From Primula veris (lineage: Eukaryota; Streptophyta; Magnoliopsida; Ericales; Primulaceae): a DNA stretch of 64,000 bases. This document shows positions 44,409 through 55,679 of the stretch, one piece after another. The stretch's first letter is position 1, and each line of letters begins with the position of its first letter. The position numbers and the translations under genes are program-made. The stretch lies in the NCBI GenBank assembly GCA_963682055.1, contig OY821742.1, positions 26,011,060 to 26,075,059 on the forward strand, given 5' to 3'. The notes beneath the pieces are model-generated. The model ran no database searches. It saw nothing but the letters and a program-made list of their open reading frames with translations, and was not told where the DNA came from.

Positions 44409-46304
44409 CGGACGGACATTAGTGGCCGAGTTGCCACCTGGGGGGTCGAGCTATCCCAATTTCATATCGAGTTCGCACCCCGCCACGCCATAAAGGGACA
44501 AGTCCTGGCCGATTTCGTCGCAGAATTCACCGAAGGCTATGACGAGCCTTTGGCACTCTCTCCACAATCACACTGGCAGATACATGTCGACGGATCAGCC
44601 ACCAAGGACGGATCAGGAGCAGGGATCGTCCTAAAGTCTAGCGAGGGAGCAATCATCGAAAAAAGCATAAAACTGGGCTTCCGAGCTACCAACAATGAGG
44701 CAGAATACGAGGCCATGATAAATGGCATGCTTATTGCCCGGTCCCTCGGATGCTCCCACTTAATTGCAAGCTCAGACTCCATGCTCATCGTCAATCAAGC
44801 CATCGGCGAGTACCAAGCGAAAGATGATAGAATGATCCTCTACCAAGAGAAAGTCCAAAGCTTGATGGCAACCTTCGAACAGTGCGAGTTAGTAAGAATC
44901 AATCGCACCGAGAATGCACATGCCGATGCATTGGCCACTCTAACCTCGACATTAACATTGACCGACACCCGGTCGATCACAGTGGAACTACTGCCGACCC
45001 CGAGCATAATAAAAAGGGTAAACCGGGTGACATCGATACAGTACGAACTAGGATGGATGGAGGACATGACCCATTATCTACGACGTGGAACGCTTCCGGT
45101 CGACAAGATAAAAGCGCTGAAAATTACAAGAAAAGCTCCTCGCTTCTGGCTATCCGAGGACGATAAACTATACAAATCCAGTTACCGGGGACCACATCTA
45201 CTGTGCGTCCCGACCGAGCTACAACTGCCGGTCTTGGAGGAAATCCACGAAGGATCTTGTGGAGCACACATCAAAGGGCGATCCCTTTCAAACAAGGCAG
45301 TGACCCAAGGATATTGGTGGCCCTATATCAAGCGAGACGCCGATGCATACGTCCAACGATGCGACAAGTGCCAACGATTCGCCAAGATACCATGGCTCCC
45401 TTCATCTATGATGACCCCGGTATCAGCACCATGGCCTTTCGCTCAATGGGCAATCGATTTGGTCGGTAAACTCCCAAGAGCACCTGGGAATGTGGAATAT
45501 CTGATCGTTGCGACTGATTATTTCACCAAATGGGTCGAAGCTAAACCCCTCCGAGAAATCAAAGCCAGCAACGTCAAACAATTCATTTGGGAATACATCA
45601 TAACTAGGTTTGGTATACCGTACGCTATAGTCGCCGACAACGGAACCCAGTTCAAAGATGCCAATTTACAGCTGTGGTACGAGGAACTCGGTATCCGAAA
45701 ATTCTATTCGACGCCGACATACCCACAAGGGAACGGGCAAGCCGAAATGTCAAACCGAACAATATTAGACGGCATCAAGACCACCCTTGAACAAGCAAAG
45801 GGGAGGTGGCCCGAGCGGCTACTCAACGTTTTATGGTCGTGCCGAACTACACCCAAGACGGGCACCAAGGAAACCCCGTTTAGCTTAGCATACGGTGTTG
45901 AGGCCGTCATACCGACAGAGATCGGGCTACCCACGCTCCGAACGACGTTGGTCGAGCAGGGAAATAATGAACAAAGAATGAGAGAAGAGCTCGACATGAT
46001 AGACGAGAAACGAGAGATAGCAGCCCTTACCCTAGCCAAATACCAACAAAGCGTGAAGCAAACTTATGACAAGAGAGTAAAAGGATCCAAAGAATTCATG
46101 GTAGGAGAACTGGTGCTGCGACGAGTGACGGTCTATACCCGCAACGAAATACATGGCAAACTAAGCCCTACCTGGGAAGGCCCATACGAAATCGTCAAGC
46201 GAACAAGTCCAGTCTCTTACAAAATCAAAAGCGTCCTGTTCGCCAACAGCCGAGGGGAAAAGAATTCTTGGAATGTGGCTAACTTAAAGAAGTACTACGT
46301 ATAG
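44409..46304 (+). CDS. Gypsy second RNase H and integrase part of gag-pol
   Basis: This continues the gag-pol frame after the TGA. The first ATG inside it is at 44550 and residue numbers here use that Met. An archaeal-type RNase H has candidate catalytic D14 (HVDGS), E52 (AEYEA), D76 (SSDS) and D126 (HADALA). Integrase has an HHCC zinc region about 232-275 (HEGSCGAH..CDKC) and the DDE triad D303 (IDLVG), D363 (ADNGTQF) and E399 (GQAEMS), with the standard 35-residue spacing between the last two. The C-terminus (LSPTWEGPYEI) is the usual integrase tail. The stop codon is followed 75 bp later by AATAAA (46380-46385). Expression requires readthrough, re-initiation, or supply in trans from another copy. 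Confidence 0.92.
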   Translation, partial: RTDISGRVATWGVELSQFHIEFAPRHAIKGQVLADFVAEFTEGYDEPLALSPQSHWQIHVDGSATKDGSGAGIVLKSSEGAIIEKSIKLGFRATNNEAEYEAMINGMLIARSLGCSHLIASSDSMLIVNQAIGEYQAKDDRMILYQEKVQSLMATFEQCELVRINRTENAHADALATLTSTLTLTDTRSITVELLPTPSIIKRVNRVTSIQYELGWMEDMTHYLRRGTLPVDKIKALKITRKAPRFWLSEDDKLYKSSYRGPHLLCVPTELQLPVLEEIHEGSCGAHIKGRSLSNKAVTQGYWWPYIKRDADAYVQRCDKCQRFAKIPWLPSSMMTPVSAPWPFAQWAIDLVGKLPRAPGNVEYLIVATDYFTKWVEAKPLREIKASNVKQFIWEYIITRFGIPYAIVADNGTQFKDANLQLWYEELGIRKFYSTPTYPQGNGQAEMSNRTILDGIKTTLEQAKGRWPERLLNVLWSCRTTPKTGTKETPFSLAYGVEAVIPTEIGLPTLRTTLVEQGNNEQRMREELDMIDEKREIAALTLAKYQQSVKQTYDKRVKGSKEFMVGELVLRRVTVYTRNEIHGKLSPTWEGPYEIVKRTSPVSYKIKSVLFANSRGEKNSWNVANLKKYYV

Positions 46305-46379
46305 GCAATGCTCCGAATACAAGTACAGGTGCTACCTTACCCTTCTTGCTTAATGGCATTATCTTTCTTCTTTTGAATG

Positions 46380-46385
46380 AATAAA
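46380..46385 (+). terminator. Poly(A) signal after pol
   Basis: AATAAA in GAATGAATAAAATATATT, 75 bp after the integrase stop and just before the minisatellite. It could end a gag-pol transcript more than 11 kb before the right LTR. Use is inferred from sequence alone. Confidence 0.5.
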
Positions 46386-46407
46386 ATATATTATTATGCT
46401 GTCTACT

Positions 46408-49019
46408 AATACTATGAGATTCTCAACATGGCCGAAGTGCCTAGAAATACTATGAAATTCCGTAAATGGCGTGTTACCGAAGGAACGTCTAGGAATACTA
46501 TGAGATTCTCAACATGGCCGAAGTGCCTAGAAATACTATGAAATCCCGTAAATGGCGTGTTACCAAAGGAACGTCTAGGGATACTATGAAATTCCCAACA
46601 TGGCCGAAGTGCCTAGGAATACTATGAAATTCCGTAAATGGCGTGTTACCGAAGGAACGTCTAGGAATACTATGAGATTCTCAACATGGCCGAAGTGCCT
46701 AGAAATACTATGAAATTCCGTAAATGGCGTGTTACCGAAGGAACGTCTAGGAATACTATGAGATTCTCAACATGGCCGAAGTGCCTAGAAATACTATGAA
46801 ATCCCGTAAATGGCGTGTTACCGAAGGAACGTCTAGGGATACTATGAAATTCCCAACATGGCCGAAGTGCCTAGGAATACTATGAAATTCCGTAAATGGC
46901 GTGTTACCGAAGGAACGTCTAGGAATACTATGAGATTCTCAACATGGCCGAAGTGCCTAGAAATACTATGAAATTCCGTAAATGGCGTGTTACCGAAGGA
47001 ACGTCTAGGAATACTATGAGATTCTCAACATGGCCGAAGTGCCTAGAAATACTATGAAATTCCGTAAATGGCGTGTTACCGAAGGAACGTCTAGGAATAC
47101 TATGAGATTCTCAACATGGCCGAAGTGCCTAGGAATACTATGAAATTCCGTAAATGGCGTGTTACCGAAGGAACGTCTAGGAATACTATGAGATTCTCAA
47201 CATGGCCGAAGTGCCTAGAAATACTATGAAATTCCGTAAATGGCGTGTTACCGAAGGAACGTCTAGGAATACTATGAGATTCTCAACATGGCCGAAGTGC
47301 CTAGAAATACTATGAAATTCCGTAAATGGCGTGTTACCGAAGGAACGTCTAGGAATACTATGAGATTCTCAAACATGGCCGAAGTGCCTAGAAATACTAT
47401 GAAATTCCGTAAATGGCGTGTTACCGAAGGAACGTCTAGGAATACTATGAGATTCTCAAACATGGCCGAAGTGCCTAGAAATACTATGAAATTCCGTAAA
47501 TGGCGTGTTACCGAAGGAACGTCTAGGAATACTATGAGATTCTCAAACATGGCCGAAGTGCCTAGAAATACTATGAAATTCCGTAAATGGCGTGTTACCG
47601 AAGGAACGTCTAGGAATACTATGAAATTCCCAACATGGCCGAAGTGCCTAGGAATACTATGAAATTCCGTAAATGGCGTGTTACCGAAGGAACATCTAGG
47701 AATACTATGAGATTCTCAACATGGCCGAAGTGCCTAGAAATACTATGAAATCCCGTAAATGGCGTGTTACCGAAGGAACGTCTAGGAATACTATGAGATT
47801 CTCAAACATGGCCGAAGTGCCTAGAAATACTATGAAATTCCGTAAATGGCGTGTTACCGAAGGAACGTTTAGGAATACTATGAGATTCTCAAACATGGCC
47901 GAAGTGCCTAGAAATACTATGAAATTCCGTAAATGGCGTGTTACCGAAGGAACGTCTAGGAATACTATGAAATTCCCAACATGGCCGAAGTGCCTAGGAA
48001 TACTATGAAATTCCGTAAATGGCGTGTTACCGAAGGAACGTCTAGGAATACTATGAGATTCTCAAACATGGCCGAAGTGCCTAGAAATACTATGAAATTC
48101 CGTAAATGGCGTGTTACCGAAGGAACGTCTAGGAATACTATGAGATTCTCAAACATGGCCGAAGTGCCTAGAAATACTATGAAATTCCGTAAATGGCGTG
48201 TTACCGAAGGAACGTCTAGGAATACTATGAGATTCTCAAACATGGCCGAAGTGCCTAGAAATACTATGAAATTCCGTAAATGGCGTGTTACCGAAGGAAC
48301 GTTTAGGAATACTATGAGATTCTCAAACATGGCCGAAGTGCCTAGAAATACTATGAAATTCCGTAAATGGCGTGTTACCGAAGGAACGTCTAGGAATACT
48401 ATGAAATTCCCAACATGGCCGAAGTGCCTAGGAATACTATGAAATTCCGTAAATGGCGTGTTACCGAAGGAACATCTAGGAATACTATGAGATTCTCAAC
48501 ATGGCCGAAGTGCCTAGAAATACTATGAAATCCCGTAAATGGCGTGTTACCGAAGGAACGTCTAGGGATACTATGAAATTCCCAACATGGCCGAAGTGCC
48601 TAGGAATACTATGAAATTCCGTAAATGGCGTGTTACCGAAGGAACGTCTAGGAATACTATGAAATTCCCAACATGGCCGAAGTGCCTAGGAATACTATGA
48701 AATTCCGTAAATGGCGTGTTACCGAAGGAACATCTAGGAATACTATGAGATTCTCAACATGGCCGAAGTGCCTAGAAATACTATGAAATCCCGTAAATGG
48801 CATGTTACCGAAGGAACGTCTAGGGATACTATGAAATTCCCCAACATGGCCGAAGTGCCTAGGAATACTATGAAATTCCGTAAATGGCGTGTTACCAAAG
48901 GAACGTCTAGGAATACTATGAAATTCCCAACATGGCGTGTTACCGAAGGAACGCCTAGGAATACTATGAAATTCCCAACATGGCGTGTTACCGAAGGAAC
49001 GCCTAGGAATACTATGAAA
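46408..49019. repeat. 86/87-bp minisatellite, about 30 copies
   Basis: The unit contains ATGGCCGAAGTGCCTAGAAA and ATGGCGTGTTACCGAAGGAA. It is a dimer: each half has a GGC..CCGAAG..CTAG(A/G)AATACTATGA(A/G)ATTC core, so an older ~43-bp unit was doubled. Most copies before 47350 are 86 bp (TCTCAACATGG); many later ones are 87 bp (TCTCAAACATGG). Runs of 87-bp copies keep frames open on both strands, as 29-residue repeats (MAEVPRNTMKF.. on plus). At the right edge the array decays into half-units. It separates the convergent pol and antisense gene blocks. Confidence 0.95.
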
Positions 49020-49315
49020 TTTATATGCAGGTACAATGCAAGGAATTATTCAGGTCCACATTACGACGGCGATGCAATATAAATTGGCTAAAACAATGAA
49101 GGAGAATCAATCTAAACAACAAAATATCAACAAGAAGCATCTCCAAAACAGGAATAACGAAATAACAAATGATTTAGCAAGGAAAAATCGATCCGATCAA
49201 TTAAATAGCAATACGGCAATGGAAAGGTACAAAACAGGAATAAAGAAATAACATATATAGTCCTCGCCCGCATTACGGAGGCAACAAGAAGATAAACGAC
49301 ACTAAAGAGATTCAT

Positions 49316-49954
49316 TTAAGAAGAGCTACTGCAGGAGGAGCACGACGGTAATTGACCGAGCTCAATCTCTTCGTCATCCGTCGTTGTGTACCCATCAGAC
49401 TCATCACCATCAAAACGCTCCTCAGAAATGAGGGCATCAAAATTGGTCGTATGAGCCCCAACACAAGTCAGCGTCCGAAGCCGCGCGTTGAACTCGGCCT
49501 CTTTGGCGAACTCGTGAGCATCCGAGGCCGCTTTACGGCGATCATCGTCAAAGGAGAGGTCACGGCGAGCTTCAATCACAGCTGCGGAAGCATCGTATCT
49601 GGCGCGGGACAAACGGAAATACTTCACCAACACGTTGGCCTTGGTCACAAGCAACTTTAATTTGCCGAAGTACTTGCCCTTTGCACGCCAATATCGATCC
49701 AAACGACGCTCCTGAACCTCAACAGCATGCTCGGCACGGCGAACGTATTCTCGAAAAGAGGCCGCCTGGGTTTTCAGCTTGGTCCGCAGTCGAGCACATT
49801 GGTCGGTCAATTTGACATTTTTGCTCATCAAAACAATGTAGGGCCACCTGTCAGGCACCTCACTAGCCGCACCAGATGAGACCTCATCCCGGGCAGCACC
49901 AGTAGGTCCTAACCCCGGGTTAACTAGGCATGGAGAACCAGCCTGGTGCGACAT
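49316..49954 (-). CDS. Antisense ORF C of the gypsy element, 212 aa
   Basis: An open frame starting with ATG (MSHQAGSPCLVNPG). I recognise no family. Residues 45-140 are rich in Arg, Lys, Glu and Ala and look helical or coiled-coil (CARLRTKLKTQAASFREYVRR). The C-terminus is acidic (DGYTTTDDEEIELGQ) and ends in a Ser/Cys run. An acceptor-like TTTTTTATAG lies just upstream of the ATG (about 49966) and would continue in frame as AHATMSHQ. So this may be the last exon of a longer antisense gene, perhaps with ORF B. It is the cargo gene nearest the minisatellite. Confidence 0.6.
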   Translation of the reverse strand: MSHQAGSPCLVNPGLGPTGAARDEVSSGAASEVPDRWPYIVLMSKNVKLTDQCARLRTKLKTQAASFREYVRRAEHAVEVQERRLDRYWRAKGKYFGKLKLLVTKANVLVKYFRLSRARYDASAAVIEARRDLSFDDDRRKAASDAHEFAKEAEFNARLRTLTCVGAHTTNFDALISEERFDGDESDGYTTTDDEEIELGQLPSCSSCSSSS

Positions 49955-50108
49955 AGTAGCATGTGCCTATAAAAAAAAAGAGGGGGGGAGAAGAACGAGA
50001 AAAGATGAATAAAAAAAAAAAAAAGAAGAAAGAAGCTAAAAAAAAAAAAAAAAAAAAAGAGAATTTTTTATACAAGCTACAAAGAAAACGACAAAACAAG
50101 CTATTTTA

Positions 50109-50723
50109 CTAATCCGACAACCCCTCAACAGACGCCGAAGTCTCTACTACATCGGCAAAATGAATATCTCGCAATGAATTAATTTGCGTCCCCAAACGCT
50201 CACGAATGACCGCCTCGATTCGGTTCAAGGCAACAGTGGTTTCAGTTACCCCGACCTTCGCATCCACCATGCGCTCTGCCCGGGACACACCACTCATTCC
50301 TTTTATATGCTCCAGCACCTCTAAGGCGCGAGCTCGGGCCCAATACGCTTTGGCAAAGGATAGCAGCAGATCCGCGTCCTCGAAAACGGCCCCAAGGACC
50401 AAGCTCAAGCTCGTCACACGACCTCGGGCTTCATCACGAGAACGTCGTAGGGCACTGAGAAGTTCCTTTGCTTTACCCTTATTTTCCGTATAATGGGCGG
50501 TCTTTTTACTAAATTTCTCTCCCAAATCACGTAAACGGATCGCCAGGTTGGAAATATGAATATTCAGACCCTCGATTTCCTTATAAGCACAAGTCAATTT
50601 CGCGGTAAGGGACGCGTTAGACCTTTCCAAATCCTCCATTACGTCACCTACACTACGACTAGGCGAGGTCCAGACCACCATGGCAAGGGGGTTATTTGGT
50701 ACCTGACAATATTTTGTTTTCAT
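50109..50723 (-). CDS. Antisense ORF B of the gypsy element, 204 aa
   Basis: I start at ATG 50723 (MKTKYCQVPNN); the frame is open 17 codons further upstream. No family is recognised. Most of the protein appears alpha-helical: VGDVMEDLERSNASLTAKL, then LRDLGEKFSKKTAHYTENKG, then a helix with RARALEVLEHIKGM. GTCAG|GTACC at about 50702 could also act as an acceptor, so the 5' part may be intron. Long A/T homopolymers flank it (about 50025-50060 and 50841-50871). It resembles the coiled-coil part of ORF A in character, not in obvious sequence. Confidence 0.55.
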   Translation of the reverse strand: MKTKYCQVPNNPLAMVVWTSPSRSVGDVMEDLERSNASLTAKLTCAYKEIEGLNIHISNLAIRLRDLGEKFSKKTAHYTENKGKAKELLSALRRSRDEARGRVTSLSLVLGAVFEDADLLLSFAKAYWARARALEVLEHIKGMSGVSRAERMVDAKVGVTETTVALNRIEAVIRERLGTQINSLRDIHFADVVETSASVEGLSD

Positions 50724-50843
50724 ATCCTTCAAAATATGACGACCATCAAAAGAAATTAACCCAAGCAAGCCCAACAGAAAGAAACCACAGCACCTATATT
50801 ATCACTTCCCCAAAAGAATCTGTTTCTAGATACAAAAGAGACC

Positions 50844-50874
<31 letters not shown>

Positions 50875-50886
50875 CTAGAAAGATAG

Positions 50887-53331
50887 TCAAGGTTCCACCT
50901 GAGGAGATGCTGGTGGGGGAACAACAGTAGCATCCGGTCGAGGAGTGGACGGGGTCGACATAGAGTGAGGACGCAGCGTTGTCGAAATTGTCTGTCCCGG
51001 TAGCCGAGGAAGCTCTTCTTCACGAAGATTCGCCCAGTCCAAGGGTTTCGGCGGTGCACCATGCGGACACGGATACACCAACTCCGACCACGCCCTATCC
51101 GACAAAGGAACATTCGCGAAATTGAGCGCCCGCACATGAGCGCAGTATACAGAGAAGTTGGCCATCATCGCTAACTTTTTCCGCTCCTCCGCCTGTGCCG
51201 TTTTCAGGGCAGACACCTTAGCCTTTTCGGCTTCCACGTCCTCAGCCAGGAGCAAGTTCTCCTCCTCTAGTTCGCCGTACTTAACGGCCATGCTCTCTTT
51301 TTCCACCCTCAATTTCTCGACATCCTCGGTCAGGTGCAGAAAGTCCACCGACAGCTTGTCATAATTCTCACCCAGGGTTTTCTTCTCGGCGACCAATTTC
51401 TCCTTCTCGGCGACCAAGTTCTCCTTCTCGGCCACCAGTTTCTCTTTCTCAGCCCCTAGAGCTCCCAGCTGATCCCGTAGCGCCACGGTACTCACAGCAA
51501 TCTGCACTTCAACACATTAGTTTCCAAATAAAATACAAGTACCAAACCTATATAGTGAAATACGAGCCCCACGTACCCTCAGCGCATCCGCGTGGGCCTG
51601 CTCTATAACCGACATTGTAGGTTGGGCAGATAGTCTTTCTGCATTCTTGAACACAAGGGGTTTCAGAGCCGTATACCCCATCTTCAAGGTTCTCGGTTGA
51701 TCCAACAGTTCACCCCTACATCGGTCAATGTACCGGGTCATTGCAACCCCGTCAACCAACCCCTTCTCGGATCCGTCGAGAGCCTCATCCTCGACACCCG
51801 TCACAACATCCCCGACATTCTCTTCGCTGCCTTCCATTTCCACCCCCACGTCCTCCTCCAACTGCTCAATCTCAGGGGCCCTATGCTCGATCTCTTCCTC
51901 AGTACGGAGGGGCGAGCAAACGGGCAAATCTATCGGACCCTCGGTGGGGATAGGCGAGATGACAGGCAAAGTCATCGTACCCTCTCCCATGTTAGTCAAG
52001 AGGTTCATATGTCCGAATACATCGTCGATCGACCCCTGAAACACAATAATACCCATAGACCGGGCAAGAGCGAGGGTAACCAATGGAGAAGTCAGTAGCT
52101 GAAACAAGATGACTAATAAAGCAAAGCACTAGCGAACCAAACGACAAACAACCAAAAGACAAGAAAATCATAATACATATACACATACCTCGCCCGGAGC
52201 AGAGGCATCCTCGGCGGTATCCCCTTGAGAAGCAGCAAACACCCCCTCGCCCGAGCCAACGTTAGCATCTTCCTCGGTAACCGATGTATCGGTTCCCCTA
52301 GCCCTCTTCGTTGTTTCAACGACAGGGTCAGATGCACGACGCTTAGAACGAACGGCTTTTTTCCCAAGCCGAGTAGCACATCGAGCCTGGACCACCTTTA
52401 AGAATTCCTCCTCGGGCTCTTTGGGGATCTCGGGTGCAGGATTCCCCCTGGTCACCGACCCCATAGGGTAACCGAGCAGCATGGGAGCCGTACGACTCGC
52501 AGGATCCGGCGTAGGTCCAGGCCCCCACCATTTCCAAAGAGCTAACAGAGCCTCTACGTTGGGAGCGCCGAGGTCTGGCATAGTGGGAGCATTGGTAGCC
52601 GGCCCAGGGATCTGGTGTCCCGGACAAGCCCATTCACCAGACGCAATAACAATACCAAGATTGCGCTCTTTGTTGGTATCCGGCAATCCGAGGACGAGCC
52701 GGCAAAAGGAACGCAAGGTTTTCAGATACGAGCTGTGCCGCTCAAAGCTCAAACTATAGACTCCGAAGACATCCTTCAGTTCAATCGGTATTCCGGACAG
52801 CTCCGATAGCCTTTGGATACCATTCAGAGTACGGTAACCATTTAGGGCCAGTTGGGCCGGAGCAATCTGGACGGCCTCAAAGAACGAAGCCACCCAGTTT
52901 GTAAAGGGCAGTCGAAGACCCCCAGTGAAGAATGCCGAAGAGCGCACAGCCACCTCGCCGGCAGGTACAAATCCCAGCACCTCCTCGTCAGAAATAGGAA
53001 GCCGGATATGTATGTTGTCAGGTATTCCGGCAAGCTCCTTAAAATTCTTTTCCACGAATATGCCAACTTGGGCCACACTTTGGGTCAAAATTTCCTATCC
53101 AAAGATCAGCAAAAGTCCATCAATATACTAACCAAATACACAAACCAGAACCACATCAATAGAACGAGCGCCACCACCCCCCCCCCCCACACACATTACA
53201 TCAGAATCATCAGACATATATAGATAACCTGAACCATATACCAATGACACACCTATGACCACAACGACAAATCAAATACAACTCCTAAAAGAGGGAAGGG
53301 GGGAGAACGAAAAATCACTTACAGTAATCAT
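50887..53331 (-). CDS. Antisense ORF A: putative gypsy-type transposon protein, 4 exons, 683 aa
   Basis: Proposed minus-strand exons are 53331-53323 (M-I-T), 53094-52189, 52098-51577 and 51501-50887. Junctions are ACT|GTAAGTG, GATAG|GAAA, GAG|GTATGTG, TTTCAG|CTAC, AGG|GTACGT and GTGCAG|ATTG, all phase 0. Residues about 20-190 (VRSSAFFTGGLRLPFTNW, ALNGYRTLNGIQRLSEL) look like the plant 'putative gypsy type transposon' domain (PF04195), from memory. The end of exon 2 has basic clusters (GKKAVRSKRR, TTKRARG) like nuclear signals. Exon 3 is acidic. Exon 4 is a strong coiled coil with EKEKLVAEKENLVAEK heptads. Antisense genes downstream of pol are known from Retand-like Tat elements. A possible TATA (TTTATATG, about 53610) lies upstream. 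The 9-nt first exon is the weakest part of the model. Confidence 0.75.
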
Positions 53332-54030
53332 TATGAGCAAGCAAGCGCGAACAGCAGCAAGTCTTCCAACAAAACCACGAAACCCTAGATCAAGCGGCCG
53401 AACTTTTTTCCTTTTTGGCGGGAAGAATATGCTTTAGAGAGAGAGATATTTTTTTTTAGCAAATTCTGTGATAAAAATAAACAGGATTACTTGGCACAAT
53501 AAAAAGGAGTGGAGTCACAAAAGGAATAAAATAATAACCGTCCTTTCGTGTAACAGAGGTTTACCTTTTTCCAACCATACAAAAGTCAACAACCGCTGCT
53601 CTTTTTAACATATAAACGCTCCAGATTTCGCCACGTCAGCGCGTATCCCACTACCCAAGGCAGTTCACATCATTAGACCTAAATAAACGGCCAGTGGACC
53701 CTACCACGAAAAGCTTCCCACATACGCTACCACTATTATCACACCGAGAATATCCCCCGATTAAAGTTCCTCGACTCCCAACCAATCCTTACCCAAAGGG
53801 CACACCGAACAAGGTGGACGAAGACCGTTCCTAGCTTGATGGCAGGGAGCATCAAGTCTAACAACGCTCTCCGGGGGGATAACCGGGCATATTGTTCGGT
53901 GTATGCTCAGAAACATAAAAGAGAAGCAAACAGGAAATAAAATAGGACAGAATCAAATGCAAGACAAGTTTTATTCATCCACAAAGGAGGAAACACAAAC
54001 AATACAACAGAAAAAGAAAATACACCCATC

Positions 54031-54393
54031 CTACTTTTTCGAACTATCCCCCATAGCAACATCCCTCTTCGCCAAAAGTTCCTTCAGACGCTCCTTCTCC
54101 CTAACCAAACGAGAAATCGCCATCTCAGCCTGTTTCAAGGCGTAAGACTGAGACTCGCATTTTTGCTCGGCCTTGAAACGAGCAGTGCCCTCATCGTCCC
54201 AATATTGTTTAAACCTCCTCGCGTCAGTCCGAGCACACATGAGATCATGTTTCAGCCATGACATCTCAATTTCTTTTAGTTGAAGAGGAGTCAAATCCTC
54301 CTCCCCAAAGCCAGGGGGACGAGGTAGCAAAAAGGTAGGCTCCTCTTCCATAAGGGCTTTCTTTTTGGAGGCAGACCTAGTGATGGGAGCCAT
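54031..54393 (-). CDS. Antisense mini-gene D, 120 aa coiled coil
   Basis: Starts at ATG 54393 (MAPITRSASKKK), giving a basic N-terminus. Then come a Pro-rich piece (LLPRPPGFGEEDLTP) and a long charged helix ending RLVREKERLKELLAKRD. A TATA box CTCTATAAATGCT lies at 54463-54474, about 75 bp upstream of the ATG. AATAAA is present downstream near 53970-53977. Together these make a compact transcription unit. I recognise no family; the Lys-rich start could be a nuclear signal. Confidence 0.65.
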   Translation of the reverse strand: MAPITRSASKKKALMEEEPTFLLPRPPGFGEEDLTPLQLKEIEMSWLKHDLMCARTDARRFKQYWDDEGTARFKAEQKCESQSYALKQAEMAISRLVREKERLKELLAKRDVAMGDSSKK

Positions 54394-54613
54394 CTCACGC
54401 AAAAGCAAATTATAAAACAAGAGAGAGGTAGAAATTGGTAATGAGATACAGGCAATAGGGAGCATTTATAGAGAATCAAAAGGCACAAAGTACGAAGCGT
54501 TACAATGGTTCACAAGACATGCACGAGACACGAAAAGATACAACTGATTCATCAAATACAGAAGATAAAACACAAATGGAAAAAGGGGAAATACATAAGA
54601 AAACCAGCCCAAT

Positions 54614-54796
54614 CTAAGGATCAGGGGGTGGAAAAACCGAACTGCCAGACCGAGAGAAAGCAAAACGAGCAGAACAATTCAACCGAGCTTGGTAGGAGTC
54701 GTTCATGGCGACCAAATCATCATTCTCCGAGGAGAGCCTGTTGTTTTCCGTAGTAAGAACCCTGACGCGCTCCAGGAGCCGAGCATTCTTTACCAT
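54614..54796 (-). CDS. Antisense ORF E, 60 aa coiled coil, likely continuation of F
   Basis: ATG at 54796 lies eight bases after the stop of ORF F, in another frame. The product (LLERVRVLTTENNRLSSEND) is a leucine-zipper-like helix followed by a Ser/Pro tail. No TATA box lies directly upstream. It is most likely the shifted C-terminal part of F, or a second ORF on the same transcript. A conventional intron between them is not possible, because the gap is too short. Confidence 0.45.
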   Translation of the reverse strand: MVKNARLLERVRVLTTENNRLSSENDDLVAMNDSYQARLNCSARFAFSRSGSSVFPPPDP

Positions 54797-54804
54797 TATG
54801 CTAG

Positions 54805-55092
54805 CTAGGCCTTGAGGAGAGTTGTCAAACTCATCTTAAGAATGTCCCAAATTTCCTCGGCATCATACCAGGAGTTGGCCAGATGGTTTCTCTGTAGCAA
54901 CAAGTGATCGAGCTGGCGACTCAGTGCCGAGATCTCGGTCCACTTCACCGTCTCCTCGGGATAAGAGCCGAACAAGCTCAAGGCCAAAACGCCATACTCT
55001 TTCTCAAGCCTTGCCATCCGACGGCGGACCCGAGATACCTCAGTGTCCAAGCCCTTCATCTGAGCATGATATCTCACCACAGGGCCAGACAT
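54805..55092 (-). CDS. Antisense mini-gene F, 95 aa coiled coil
   Basis: Starts MSGPVVRYHAQM and continues with helices containing VSRVRRRMARLEKEYG and LSRQLDHLLLQRNHLANSW. A TATA box TTCTATAAGTAC lies at about 55193-55208, about 105 bp upstream of the ATG. Its MSGP start and helical plan resemble mini-gene G, so the two may be diverged paralogues. No family is recognised. Confidence 0.6.
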   Translation of the reverse strand: MSGPVVRYHAQMKGLDTEVSRVRRRMARLEKEYGVLALSLFGSYPEETVKWTEISALSRQLDHLLLQRNHLANSWYDAEEIWDILKMSLTTLLKA

Positions 55093-55439
55093 TCTGGGAA
55101 ATTGCTTAGTACGGAAGAAAGTAAAGGGCTGAGGAAGAGAGAAGCAAAAAGAAAAAAAAAAGAAAGATGATAAACTACCAAAGAAAAGGGAAGTACTTAT
55201 AGAACGGAGAGTATGATATTTTATGACCTAGCTTGGGAAATTGCATATTTCCTGACATGCTGGGGGGCATGCACATTTCCTGACTTACTAGGGAGCATAC
55301 ACATATGTTTGACAGTGATGGGGACATCTACTGACATCTGAGACCACAGTGCAGAAGAAATAAAGACGAGATATTCAAAGATCTAGATTCCCGACAAACA
55401 ACAAACCACAGGTACAATATAAAAAGAAATGCAAAAATA

Positions 55440-55640
55440 AAATGGCAAAAATACTTTTCATTAATGAAGATGTAATACATCATTGTTCATTATATCAAAA
55501 GACAATATTACATCGAGATCTGTTACATCAAAATCTATTACATCCGAAAAGATCTATTACATCCGAAAAGAAAACCTATTACATCCGAAAAGATCTATTA
55601 CATCCGAAAAGATCTATTACATCCGAGAAGAGCTAGTACA
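55440..55640 (+). repeat. ATTACATCCGAAAAGATCT short tandem repeat
   Basis: Six to seven copies of a 20-22-bp motif CTATTACATCCGAAAAGAT between about 55505 and 55632, with one variant insert. It is non-coding and lies in the gap between mini-genes F and G. Confidence 0.8.
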
Positions 55641-55679
55641 GAAGATCAGGCAAAGGATCAACTATATCAGCTGACCAAG

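Noticed and set aside
46408..49019. Direct-repeat array that could look like a CRISPR array or a repetitive protein gene
   Set aside because: Repeats are contiguous with no unique spacers, in a plant retrotransposon. The open frames (for example 47288-47662 and 47981-48442) end wherever an 86-bp copy occurs and lack promoters, so they are by-products of an 87-bp period.
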